From the NCBI RefSeq assembly GCF_023156535.1, contig NZ_JALNMH010000006.1, forward strand, positions 1-64,000: a stretch of 64,000 nucleotides of DNA. Reading direction: 5' to 3'. The notes beneath the pieces are model-generated. The model searched no databases. It was not told where the DNA came from and saw only the letters and a list, made by a program, of their open reading frames with translations. How positions within the stretch are numbered: position 1 is the stretch's first letter; each line of letters begins with the position of its first letter. Origin of the DNA: Pseudomarimonas salicorniae (GTDB lineage: Bacteria; Pseudomonadota; Gammaproteobacteria; Xanthomonadales; Xanthomonadaceae). Shown here in pieces: positions 51,241 through 60,104 of the stretch. The position numbers were made by a program, and so were the translations under genes.

Positions 51241-52266
51241 GTGGTCAATCGACTGAGCGCTGCAGGATTCATCCATCGATTGCGCACCGATTTCACCTTT
51301 GCCTCGGTGTCCTCGCTGGCGCTGACCGGCGTGGTCGCCGTAACTCCGTTCGCGGTCTACCGCTACCTGCGGGGCGAGTGGATGATCGGCACGGTAGACC
51401 TGCTGCTGGTCCTGTGCATCCTCTCTTCGCTCGGTTACGCGCTGGTGACCGGACGCAACCGGGGCGCCTTCAACCTGATCATGGCGGGGGGAGTCGCTGC
51501 CTGTCTTGGCGTCACCTACCTGGTCGGCCTGGCGGGCAACTTCTGGACCTTCCCGGTGCTGGTCGGGCTCTACGCCGTGCTGCCGATACGTGCCGCATTG
51601 GGTCTTGGCTGCGCCCTGACCCTGACCGTGGTCTGGGTGGGCAAGGGACTGCCCACCGTGGTCGAGGTGCTGAGCTTCGCGGTCACCGGCGTCCTGGTCT
51701 CGGGGCTCGCCGCGATCTCTGCCTACCATGTCGGCCGGCAGCGCCAGGCCCTCGAGTTGGCAGCGGCCACTGACGCCCTGACCGGGGTCGGCAACCGCCG
51801 GCGGATGTCCGGCGATCTCGAGCAGTCGGCGCGCCTGGCCTGCCGCGGCAGCCCGCTGCCGGCGCTGATGGTGCTCGACCTCGATCACTTCAAGCGGATC
51901 AACGACGAGTGTGGCCACGAGATGGGCGACCGCGTGCTGATCGAGTTCGCCAATGTCGTCGGCAAGACGCTCCGGCAGACCGACAGCCTGTACCGGATGG
52001 GCGGAGAGGAATTCCTGGTCCTGCTGCCGATGGTCGAGCCGACCGGTATTGCCCTGGTCGCCGAGAAGGTCAGGGCCCGGGTCGAAGAGCAGTTGCGCTC
52101 GCCACTGGGGCCGGTGACGGTGTCGATCGGCGCGGCGCTGTACCGCCGCGGTGAATCCGTGGCCGAATGGATTCACCGCGCCGACACCGCGGTCTACGAG
52201 GCCAAGGCGCAGGGCCGCAATGGCTGGTCGATCGCGCCGCGCATCGACGGCCGTGAACGGGACTAG
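51241..52266 (+). CDS. Membrane-anchored diguanylate cyclase
   Basis: 341 residues from a GTG at 51241, eight bases after GGAGG; a GTG at 51232 overlaps that ribosome site. About six N-terminal helices are followed by a GGDEF domain: DALTGVGNRRRMSGDL, LMVLDLDHFKRINDECGH and an active GGEEF at about 254-258. An I-site (RQTD) lies five residues before it, so product inhibition is expected. The stop overlaps the convergent amidotransferase gene by 4 bp. Confidence 0.88.
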   Translation: MVNRLSAAGFIHRLRTDFTFASVSSLALTGVVAVTPFAVYRYLRGEWMIGTVDLLLVLCILSSLGYALVTGRNRGAFNLIMAGGVAACLGVTYLVGLAGNFWTFPVLVGLYAVLPIRAALGLGCALTLTVVWVGKGLPTVVEVLSFAVTGVLVSGLAAISAYHVGRQRQALELAAATDALTGVGNRRRMSGDLEQSARLACRGSPLPALMVLDLDHFKRINDECGHEMGDRVLIEFANVVGKTLRQTDSLYRMGGEEFLVLLPMVEPTGIALVAEKVRARVEEQLRSPLGPVTVSIGAALYRRGESVAEWIHRADTAVYEAKAQGRNGWSIAPRIDGRERD

Positions 52267-52997
52267 CCCGGGCGCTGGCTGCCCGCGCCGCGGGCATGGG
52301 CGCAGAAGCGGCGCAGCACGCGGCGGGCGATCGGCGCTGCGCTGACGCCCTGCAGCATCGCCGCCGGCGATCGGCCTTCCTGCACCAGGGCCGGCTGCCG
52401 GGCCAGGATGTAGCCGCGCATGTGTCCGGCAGAGAACTCCGGATGGAACTGCACGCCCCAGGTCTGCCCGCCGAGGCGGAAGGCGCCGTGCGGCTCGTGC
52501 TCGCTGCGGGCCAGCAGCACGGCGCCCGGCGGCGGCTCGATCACGCTCTGCAGGTGCGACATCTGGGCGCGGAAACGCTGCGGCAGGCCGCGCATCAGCG
52601 GGTCCTGGCTGGCTGCTTCCAGCGGCGTCATCTCGACCGTGCCCATCTCGCGACCGGCCGGGTGATAGTCGACGCGGCCGCCGAAAGCGTGTGCGATCAG
52701 CTGGTGGCCATAGCAGATGCCGAGCAGGGGAACGCCCTGTTCATGGGCGCGGCGCAGCCAGTCGGCGGTGCGCTCGCTCCAGGCAAGGCGCTCGCTGACC
52801 ATGGCCGAGGACCCCGAGACGATGACCCCGGCCCAGCCTTCCGCGGTCGGCAGGGCCTCGCCCTGTTCGACATGGCAGGACGCCGCTTCATGGCCGCGCA
52901 GGCCGGCGGCGACGCGAATCCAGTGGCCGAAACCTCGGTGCCGGCGCAGCGGCGCCACCGGGCTGCCGGTCTCGATGATCAGGAAGGGCGCGTTCAT
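52263..52997 (-). CDS. Class I glutamine amidotransferase (GMP synthase-like)
   Basis: 244 residues from the ATG at 52997. The triad is visible: Cys in LLGICYGHQLIAHAFGG and the His-x-Glu of VQFHPEFSAGHM. The remaining half has SGSSAMVSERLAWSERTADW. Stand-alone proteins of this type, often called glutamine amidotransferase or GMP-synthase-like, have no fixed substrate. The start overlaps the upstream ATPase stop by 4 bp, which couples the two. Confidence 0.85.
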   Translation of the reverse strand: MNAPFLIIETGSPVAPLRRHRGFGHWIRVAAGLRGHEAASCHVEQGEALPTAEGWAGVIVSGSSAMVSERLAWSERTADWLRRAHEQGVPLLGICYGHQLIAHAFGGRVDYHPAGREMGTVEMTPLEAASQDPLMRGLPQRFRAQMSHLQSVIEPPPGAVLLARSEHEPHGAFRLGGQTWGVQFHPEFSAGHMRGYILARQPALVQEGRSPAAMLQGVSAAPIARRVLRRFCAHARGAGSQRPG

Positions 52998-54805
52998 TCG
53001 TGCGTCGGCAGGACGGTCAGGACTTCGGGAATCGTGGTGACGCCTGCGGCGACCTTCTCGGCGCCGGCCAGGCGCAGCGGACGCATGCCCTCCTCGACCG
53101 CGGCGCGGGTGAAGGGCGCGAGCTCCATGTCGGCGCGGATCATCGCGCGCAGGGCAGGCGACAGGGTGAGCAGCTCGTAGAGGCCGACGCGGCCGCGGAA
53201 GCCGGTCTTGCGACACTCAAGGCAACCCACCGGGCCCATCGGTGTCGCGCCCGCGGGAAGCGGCATCAGGCGGCCGGCGAGGTGGCGCCATTCCTCGGCA
53301 TCCAGCTCTGCGGGCGCCTTGCACTGACTGCACAGGGTGCGCGCCAGACGCTGCGCCAGCACGCCGTTGAGGGTGCTGGCGATCAGGTAATGCGGCGCGC
53401 CGAGGTCGAGCAGGCGGGTGATGGCCGCCGGCGCGTCGTTGGTGTGCAGGGTGGACAGCACCAGGTGGCCGGTCAGCGCGGCCTGGATGGCCATCTGCGC
53501 GGTCTCCAGGTCGCGGATCTCGCCGATCATGATGATGTCCGGATCCTGTCGCAGCAGGGTGCGCACGCCGGCGGCGAAGGTCAGGTCGATATTGGTCTGC
53601 ACCTGCATCTGGTTGAACTCGGGCGCGATCATCTCGATCGGGTCCTCGATCGTGCAGACATTGACGTCCGGCGTTGCCAGCCTTTGCAGGGTCGAATACA
53701 GGGTAGTGGTCTTGCCCGAGCCGGTCGGCCCGGTGACCAGCACGATGCCGTGCGGACGCTCGGTCAGTTCGTTCCAGCTTTCCGCCTCGACGTGGTTGAA
53801 GCCGAGCTGCTCCAGCGGCTTCAGCGCGGTATCCGGGTCGAAGATGCGCAGCACGCACTTCTCGCCGAAAGCGGTGGGCATGGTCGACAGGCGCATTTCC
53901 ACTTCACGGCCGCCCGGCGAGCGGGTCTTGATCCGGCCGTCCTGCGGGCGCCTGCGCTCGGCGAGGTCCATGCGTCCCAGCACCTTGATCCGCGCCACGG
54001 CGGCGGTCATGACCGGGGTCGGCAGCTCGAATACCTTGTGCAGCACGCCGTCGATGCGGAAGCGCACCTTGCTGGTATCGCGGCGCGGCTCGAGATGGAT
54101 GTCCGAGGCGCGCTGCTCGTAGGCGAACTGCATCAGCCAGTCGACGATGTGGACGATGTGCTGGTCGTCGGCGCCGACCTCGCCGCTGCTGCCGAGCTCG
54201 ACCAACTGCTCGAAGTTCGGCAGCCCCGGGCCCTCGCCCTTGGCCTCGCGCGCTCCCTTGACCGAGCGGGTGACGCCGAAGAACTCCATCGTGTAGCGGG
54301 ACAGGTCCAGCGGATTCGCGACCCGCAGCGAAATCTCCCGGCGCAGCAGCTTGCGCAGGTCGGGCAGCCAGTCCAGCGCCAGAGGCTCGGCGGTGGCGAT
54401 GGTCACCTCGTTGGCGTCGACCGCCACCGGCAGGATGCGGTGGCGCTGGGCATAGGCGAGCGAGATCAGCTCGGAGACCTTGCCGACCTCGATCCGGGTC
54501 GGGTCGATGCGCAGGTAGGGCAGCTGGCAGCGCGCGGCCAGCCATTCGGTCAGAGCCTCCATCTCCAGCGCCACCGGGGCTTCCGTGCTGCCCTGGTCGG
54601 CACGTGGCAGCTTGAGGTCGGCCAGCAGGACCAGGGGATGCAGCTCGCGGGTGCGGGCATCGGCCGCTGCGCTGCGCGCCCGCTGGGCACTGGCCGGGCT
54701 GAGGATGCCGTCGGCCAGCAGGGCCTGGAGAATGGGCACCAGCTGCAGCCGCCCGCTGGGCAGTGTGACGGCGCGCGATGCCGGAGGAGAGGGGTGGGCG
54801 CTCAA
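52994..54805 (-). CDS. GspE/PilB-family secretion/pilus ATPase
   Basis: About 603 residues if the TTG at 54805 (preceded by AGGA) is used; a GTG at 54865 is also possible. An N-terminal T2SSE domain (about 60-190) is followed by the ATPase: SDIHLEPRRD, Walker A GPTGSGKTTTLYS, Asp box FDPDTALKPL, Walker B DPDIIMIGEIRDLETAQMA and LSTLHTNDAPAA. A zinc knuckle is formed by CSQC and CLEC near the C-terminus. No pilus or T2SS genes are adjacent, so it is an orphan motor with its amidotransferase neighbour. Confidence 0.85.
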   Translation of the reverse strand: MSAHPSPPASRAVTLPSGRLQLVPILQALLADGILSPASAQRARSAAADARTRELHPLVLLADLKLPRADQGSTEAPVALEMEALTEWLAARCQLPYLRIDPTRIEVGKVSELISLAYAQRHRILPVAVDANEVTIATAEPLALDWLPDLRKLLRREISLRVANPLDLSRYTMEFFGVTRSVKGAREAKGEGPGLPNFEQLVELGSSGEVGADDQHIVHIVDWLMQFAYEQRASDIHLEPRRDTSKVRFRIDGVLHKVFELPTPVMTAAVARIKVLGRMDLAERRRPQDGRIKTRSPGGREVEMRLSTMPTAFGEKCVLRIFDPDTALKPLEQLGFNHVEAESWNELTERPHGIVLVTGPTGSGKTTTLYSTLQRLATPDVNVCTIEDPIEMIAPEFNQMQVQTNIDLTFAAGVRTLLRQDPDIIMIGEIRDLETAQMAIQAALTGHLVLSTLHTNDAPAAITRLLDLGAPHYLIASTLNGVLAQRLARTLCSQCKAPAELDAEEWRHLAGRLMPLPAGATPMGPVGCLECRKTGFRGRVGLYELLTLSPALRAMIRADMELAPFTRAAVEEGMRPLRLAGAEKVAAGVTTIPEVLTVLPTHE

Positions 54806-54844
54806 GATTGCATTTCCTGGCACGGCGGACCCGCGCCGCACGGC

Positions 54845-54850
54845 TATACT
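54845..54850 (+). promoter_or_regulatory. Possible -10 box of glyQ
   Basis: TATACT lies about 100 bp before glyQ. No clear -35 is spaced well upstream. It is the only AT-rich hexamer of this kind in the gap. Confidence 0.3.
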
Positions 54851-54951
54851 AGCGCGCCCCGCCACAGCGCCACGGCGATTGCCTCACCGGACGTTTCCCC
54901 GCGGTGCGGCGATCCGTGCAGCCGGCGCTGCCCACCCAGTGACGAGGCACC

Positions 54952-55851
54952 ATGTCCGCACCGACCTTCCAGCAGCTTATCCAGACGCTCAACCAATACT
55001 GGGGCGACCAGGGCTGCGTGCTGATCCAGCCGCTCGACCTCGAGGTCGGCGCCGGCACCTTCCATCCCGCCACCTTCCTGCGCGCGCTCGGGCCCGAGCC
55101 GTGGAATGCGGCCTACGTGCAGCCCTCGCGGCGTCCCACCGACGGCCGTTACGGTGAGAATCCCAACCGCCTGCAGCACTACTACCAGTACCAGGTGGTG
55201 ATGAAGCCGAATCCCGACAATATCGTCGAGCTGTACTTCGGCTCGCTGAAGGCACTGGGCATCGATCCCCTGGTCCACGACCTGCGCCTGGTCGAGGACA
55301 ACTGGGAGTCGCCCACCCTCGGCGCCTGGGGCCTGGGTTGGGAAGTCTGGCTGAATGGCATGGAGGTGACCCAGTTCACCTACTTCCAGCAGGCCGGGGG
55401 CATCGAGTGCAAGCCGGTCACCGGCGAGATCACCTACGGCCTCGAGCGTCTTGCGATGTACCTGCAGAACGTCGACAACGTCTACGACCTGATCTGGACG
55501 GTCGGGCCGCAGGGCACCGTTACCTATGGTGATGTCTACCTGCAGAACGAGCGCGAGCAGAGCGCCTACAACTTCGAGCATGCCGATGTCGAGGAGCTGT
55601 TCCACCGCTTCGACGCCTGCGAGAAGGAGGCGCTGAAGCTGGTCGAGCTGGGTCTGCCGCTGCCGGCCTACGACCAGGTCTGCAAGGCCTCGCACAGCTT
55701 CAACCTGCTCGACGCCCGGCGCGCCATTTCGGTCACCGAGCGGCAGCGCTACATCCTGCGCGTGCGCACCCTGTCGCGCAGCGTCGCCGAGGCCTATTTC
55801 GCCCAGCGCGAGAAGCTCGGCTTTCCCGGACTTGGCAAGGAGGCCGCGTGA
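54952..55851 (+). CDS. glyQ: Glycyl-tRNA synthetase alpha subunit
   Basis: 299 residues, the catalytic half of the heterotetrameric bacterial enzyme. [60 protein letters not shown] and [16 protein letters not shown] are strongly conserved. The ATG follows GAGG. The stop overlaps the start of glyS (TGATG). Confidence 0.97.
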   Translation: MSAPTFQQLIQTLNQYWGDQGCVLIQPLDLEVGAGTFHPATFLRALGPEPWNAAYVQPSRRPTDGRYGENPNRLQHYYQYQVVMKPNPDNIVELYFGSLKALGIDPLVHDLRLVEDNWESPTLGAWGLGWEVWLNGMEVTQFTYFQQAGGIECKPVTGEITYGLERLAMYLQNVDNVYDLIWTVGPQGTVTYGDVYLQNEREQSAYNFEHADVEELFHRFDACEKEALKLVELGLPLPAYDQVCKASHSFNLLDARRAISVTERQRYILRVRTLSRSVAEAYFAQREKLGFPGLGKEAA

Positions 55852-57992
55852 TGAGTCCGCTCAGTCTGGAACCGCAGGCCCACGAGCAGGCCCAGCCCGG
55901 CGCCAAGCGCGAGAAGGAGTCGCTGTTCAACAAGCCGCTGCTGATCGAGCTCGGCACCGAGGAGCTGCCGGTGAAGGCCCTGCCGGGCCTGGCCCGAGCG
56001 CTGGCCGACGGCATCGTCGCCGGTCTCGACAAGCGCGAGGTCATGCACGGCCCGGCCAAGCTGCTTTACACCCCGCGTCGGCTGGCGGTGATGATCGATG
56101 CGGTGGCGCCGACCCAGCCCGAGCAGCGCAGCGAGCGTCGCGGCCCGGCCATCGCCCAGGCCTTCGACGCCAAGGGCGAGCCGAGCAAGGCCGTACTCGG
56201 CTTTGCCGCCTCCTGCGGGGTCACCGTCGACAAGCTCGAGCGCCTGCATACCGACAAGGGGGCCTGGTTCGTGCACCGCTCGGTGAGCCCGGGTGCGCCT
56301 CTGCATGAGCTGGTGCCGGAGATCATCGCCGAGGCGGTGCGCGGCATGCCGATTCCCAAGCCGATGCGCTGGGGCGCGCACGAGCACGCCTTCGCCCGGC
56401 CGGTCCACTGGCTGTTGGTCCTGCACGGCGAGCGGGTGATCGATACCGAACTGCTTGGCGTCAAGGCCGACCGCATGACCCGCGGCCACCGCTTCTACAG
56501 CGACAAGGCGCTGTGGGTGGCGGCGGCGGGTGATTACCTGGACACCCTGCGCGGGGCCAAGGTGATTGCCGACCCCGACGAGCGTCGCGACCGCATCCGC
56601 GCGGAGATCTCCCGGGTGGCCGGCGTCAGCAAGCAGCGCCCGCGCATCGATGCGGGCATTCTCGAGGAGGTCAACTGCCTCACCGAGTGGCCCTGCGCCG
56701 TGCTCTGCAGCTTCGAGGAGCGCTTCCTGCGGGTGCCGCAGGAGGCGCTGATCCTGACCATGGAGTCGAACCAGAAGTTCTTCCCCCTGCTCAAGGGCGA
56801 CGGCGGCCTCGCCGAGCAGTTCATCGGCATCGCCAACATCGACAGCAAGGACGTCGCCGAGGTGCGTAAGGGCTATGAGCGGGTGATCCGACCGCGCTTC
56901 GCCGACGCCGAGTTCTTCTACAACGAGGACGTCAAGCAGGGCCTTGCGACGATGAACGAGGGTCTGGCCCAGGTCACCTACCAGCAGAAGCTCGGCAGCT
57001 ACGCCGACAAGGTGCAGCGGGTGGGCATGCTGGTCGATCCGCTGGCCCGTGCGGCCGGCGTCGATCCCGAGCTGGCCCGGCACGCGGCACAGCTGTCCAA
57101 GGCCGACCTGCAGTCGCGCATGGTCGGCGAGTTCCCCGAGCTGCAGGGCGTGATGGGTCGCTACTACGCGGTGGCCGCAGGCCTGCCGCCGGAGCTCGCC
57201 AACGCCATCGACCAGCAGTACCAGCCCCGTTTCGCCGGCGATGCCATCGCCGCTTCGCCCATGGGTCGGGTGCTGGCCGCCGCTGAACGCATCGATACGC
57301 TGGCAGGCGGCTTCGCCGCGGGGCTCAAGCCTTCCGGCAACAAGGACCCCTTCGCCCTGCGCCGGGCCGCGCTGGGCCTTGCCCGTACGCTCATCGAGGG
57401 CAAGCTGGAGATCGGCCTCTCGCCGCTGTTCGCCCGCGCCAACAGCCTGCTGCCAGGCACGGCCAAGCCGGTCGAGGTGGACGAACTGATGGACTTCGTC
57501 TACGACCGCCTGCGCGGCTACCTGCAGGACCAGGGCGTTCCTGGCAGCCACTTCGAGGCCGTGCTGGCCGTGCGTCCTGTCTCGCTGTCCGACTTCTCTC
57601 GCCGGATCGAGGCGATCGGCAGCTTCACCAAGCTCAGCGATGCCGAGGCGCTGGCCGCGGCCAACAAGCGCATCCGCAATATCCTGCGCAAGGCCGAGGG
57701 CGAGGTTGCCGCCGAGGTGCAGGCCTCGGCGCTGAAGGAGGAGGCCGAGCGCGCCCTGCTGCAGGCGCTCGAACAGGCCGAGGAGGACACCCGCGGCCCG
57801 CTCGCCGAGCACGATTACGTCGCCGTGCTGCGACGCCTGGCGCGCCTGCGTCCGCAGGTCGACGCCTTCTTCGATGCGGTGATGGTCATGGTCGATGACC
57901 AGGCCCTGCGCTCGCAGCGGCTCGGCCTGCTGCAGCGGCTCTCCGACCGCTTCCTCGCGGTGGCCGACATCTCCGGGCTGGCCCACGGCTGA
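55851..57992 (+). CDS. glyS: Glycyl-tRNA synthetase beta subunit
   Basis: 713 residues. The N-terminus has LLIELGTEELPVKALPGLAR. EVNCLTEWPCAVLCSFEERF and VPQEALILTMESNQKFFPL follow, then the HD-like region (LQGVMGRYYAVAAG) and the tRNA-binding C-terminus (AEHDYVAVLRRLARLRPQVD). The ATG at 55851 is used; a GTG three bases earlier adds one Met. The first 30 residues are an unusual Glu/Gln-rich extension before the conserved start. Confidence 0.96.
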   Translation: MSPLSLEPQAHEQAQPGAKREKESLFNKPLLIELGTEELPVKALPGLARALADGIVAGLDKREVMHGPAKLLYTPRRLAVMIDAVAPTQPEQRSERRGPAIAQAFDAKGEPSKAVLGFAASCGVTVDKLERLHTDKGAWFVHRSVSPGAPLHELVPEIIAEAVRGMPIPKPMRWGAHEHAFARPVHWLLVLHGERVIDTELLGVKADRMTRGHRFYSDKALWVAAAGDYLDTLRGAKVIADPDERRDRIRAEISRVAGVSKQRPRIDAGILEEVNCLTEWPCAVLCSFEERFLRVPQEALILTMESNQKFFPLLKGDGGLAEQFIGIANIDSKDVAEVRKGYERVIRPRFADAEFFYNEDVKQGLATMNEGLAQVTYQQKLGSYADKVQRVGMLVDPLARAAGVDPELARHAAQLSKADLQSRMVGEFPELQGVMGRYYAVAAGLPPELANAIDQQYQPRFAGDAIAASPMGRVLAAAERIDTLAGGFAAGLKPSGNKDPFALRRAALGLARTLIEGKLEIGLSPLFARANSLLPGTAKPVEVDELMDFVYDRLRGYLQDQGVPGSHFEAVLAVRPVSLSDFSRRIEAIGSFTKLSDAEALAAANKRIRNILRKAEGEVAAEVQASALKEEAERALLQALEQAEEDTRGPLAEHDYVAVLRRLARLRPQVDAFFDAVMVMVDDQALRSQRLGLLQRLSDRFLAVADISGLAHG

Positions 57993-58130
57993 GCGGAGTG
58001 CGCCCGGCAAGGCGTCCGCTTTGCCGGGCTTCACCTTGGATCGGCTAGTGTCCTGTCCCGGGAGCCAGCCGGCAGGGGGGCGTCACGCGTGTGGCGCCGA
58101 CGCCGCAGAGTAAGGAGGCAAGGCAGCGCC

Positions 58131-60104
58131 ATGGCGAGGACGCTCAAGGCAGCATCAGTGGCGGAGCCTTCACGGCTCAAGCCGATGCCCAGCCCCGCCC
58201 GCGCGGCGGCCAGCCTGAACGGGTGGTTCCATCGCCGACGGAACGCCGTGTATGCCCTCTTCCTGGGTGGCATCGTGCTGCCGATGGCGGGCGGCCTGCC
58301 CGGGGCGGTGCGGGCGCAGCCCGCGGCAGATCCGGCGGTCGCCGAAGACGCCCTGCTCAAATTCTCGGGCGTCGAGTTCAGCGGAGTCGACGAGCGCATG
58401 GAAGCCAGCCTGCGCAAGCGGGTCAGCCTGGCCCGCCTGAAGGTCGGCACCGGCCTTCGGCCTTCCCGGTTCCGCTATTTCCTGCAGATCATGCCGCGCG
58501 AGGTGGACGAGGCCCTTCATCCGTTCGGCTACTACAGCAGCGTGGTCGACGTGCGGCCGCGGCAGCAGGGCGATCAGCTCGGGGCAGCAGTGGCGATCGA
58601 ACTGGGCGACCCGGTGCGCGTGCGCATCGACCGGCTGGCGGTGGATGGCGATGGCGCCCGCGACCGCGCCCTGCGTCGCGCCATCGCCGGCTTCGAGCCA
58701 GGCGAGGGCGATGTCCTCGACCACGTGCGCTACGAGGAGAGCAAGTCCGAGGTCAATCGGCTGCTCGGCGAGCGTGGCTACTTCGATGCCAGCCTGGCCC
58801 GCTCGCGGGTCGAGGTGGTTCGGGCGCGCGGTGAAGCCAGCCTCGACCTGTTCTGGGAGAGCGGCCCGCGCTACCGCTTCGGTGATACCCGCTTCGAGGG
58901 CAGTCAGTTCCGGCAGGGCCTGCTCGAGCCGCTGGTGCCCTATCGTGCCCAGGCGCCCTACCGGCAGTCGCAACTGCTGGTGTTGCAGCAGCGGCTGACC
59001 GATCTCGACTACTTCGATCGCATCGATGTGCTGCCACGGTTGAAGGCCCAGCCGGAGCGCCCGGGGGACGCCGAACGCGAGCTGGCCGAACAGGTCGAGG
59101 CCGGGCCGCCGACCGCCTCGGCGGACTCCGCCGGGGGGGAGGAGGGTCCGCCCCGCGTCGGCGTCGACGTCACCCTCGAGCCTGCACCGCGCAACGTCTA
59201 CCGCGCCGGCCTCAGTTACGGCACCGACACCGGCCCCGGGGTCAAGCTGGGTTACACCCGGCGTTGGCTGAACGACCGTGGTCACCGTCTGGAGAGCGAT
59301 CTACTGCTCGGCGGCGAGCGCTCCTCGGCCCTGGTGCGCTACCGCATTCCCGCCTTCGAACGGCTGACCGGCTGGTGGACCGCTCGGGTTGCGGCGCGCG
59401 AGGAACTGTTCCTCGATGAGCGCGCCGAGATCTTCGAGTCCTCGCTGATCCGGGACGGGCGCTGGCGCGGCAACCTGTTCGGTGTCGGCATGGTGGTCCA
59501 GAAGGAGCAGTACGACAGCGTGGGTGCCCTGCTGGTCTATCCGCAGGTCTCTCTGGAGCGCAGCGTCAGCAACGACCCGCTGTATCCGACCCGCGGCTTC
59601 AAGTGGTCGGTGCTCGGCCGCTGGGGCTTGACCGGGCTCGGCTCGGAGGTGCGCTTCCGCCAGGTGATCGCCTCCGCCACGCTGATCCGCGGCCTGGGCG
59701 AGCGCACCCGGGTGATCGTCCGCGGTGAGGCCGGGGCCCTGCGCACCGGCGAGTTCCAGCGGATTCCGCCCTCGCTGCGCTTCTACGCCGGTGGCGACCG
59801 CAGCGTCCGCGGCTATGGCTACCAGGAGCTGGCACCGCCGCTCGGCGACGGCGAGCGCTTCGGCGGCCGCAACCTGCTGGTCGGCAGCGTCGAGCTTGAG
59901 CATATGTTTACCGCCCAGTGGGGCGCGGCGGTTTTCGCCGACGCCGGCAATGCCTACGGCAGCGAATTCGAGCCGGCGGTCGGTGTCGGTCTCGGCCTGC
60001 GCTGGCGCTCGCCCGTGGGGCCGGTGCAGGTCGACATCGGCCGCGGGCTCGACCAGCCCGACAAGACCTTCCGCCTGCACATCCAGTTGGGGCCGCCGCT
60101 GTGA
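58131..60104 (+). CDS. tamA: TamA outer-membrane assembly factor (Omp85)
   Basis: 657 residues. A signal-like N-terminal stretch is followed by three POTRA-type domains (about 80-330), each with the usual FGYYSSVVDV and RGYFDASLA style ends. The C-terminal 16-strand barrel has LRFYAGGDRSVRGYGYQEL, the Omp85 lid-lock (VRGF-like) motif. With TamB it moves phospholipid and assembles some outer-membrane proteins. The ATG at 58131 is preceded by GGAGG at 58114-58118, a little far. It overlaps tamB by 4 bp. Confidence 0.92.
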   Translation: MARTLKAASVAEPSRLKPMPSPARAAASLNGWFHRRRNAVYALFLGGIVLPMAGGLPGAVRAQPAADPAVAEDALLKFSGVEFSGVDERMEASLRKRVSLARLKVGTGLRPSRFRYFLQIMPREVDEALHPFGYYSSVVDVRPRQQGDQLGAAVAIELGDPVRVRIDRLAVDGDGARDRALRRAIAGFEPGEGDVLDHVRYEESKSEVNRLLGERGYFDASLARSRVEVVRARGEASLDLFWESGPRYRFGDTRFEGSQFRQGLLEPLVPYRAQAPYRQSQLLVLQQRLTDLDYFDRIDVLPRLKAQPERPGDAERELAEQVEAGPPTASADSAGGEEGPPRVGVDVTLEPAPRNVYRAGLSYGTDTGPGVKLGYTRRWLNDRGHRLESDLLLGGERSSALVRYRIPAFERLTGWWTARVAAREELFLDERAEIFESSLIRDGRWRGNLFGVGMVVQKEQYDSVGALLVYPQVSLERSVSNDPLYPTRGFKWSVLGRWGLTGLGSEVRFRQVIASATLIRGLGERTRVIVRGEAGALRTGEFQRIPPSLRFYAGGDRSVRGYGYQELAPPLGDGERFGGRNLLVGSVELEHMFTAQWGAAVFADAGNAYGSEFEPAVGVGLGLRWRSPVGPVQVDIGRGLDQPDKTFRLHIQLGPPL

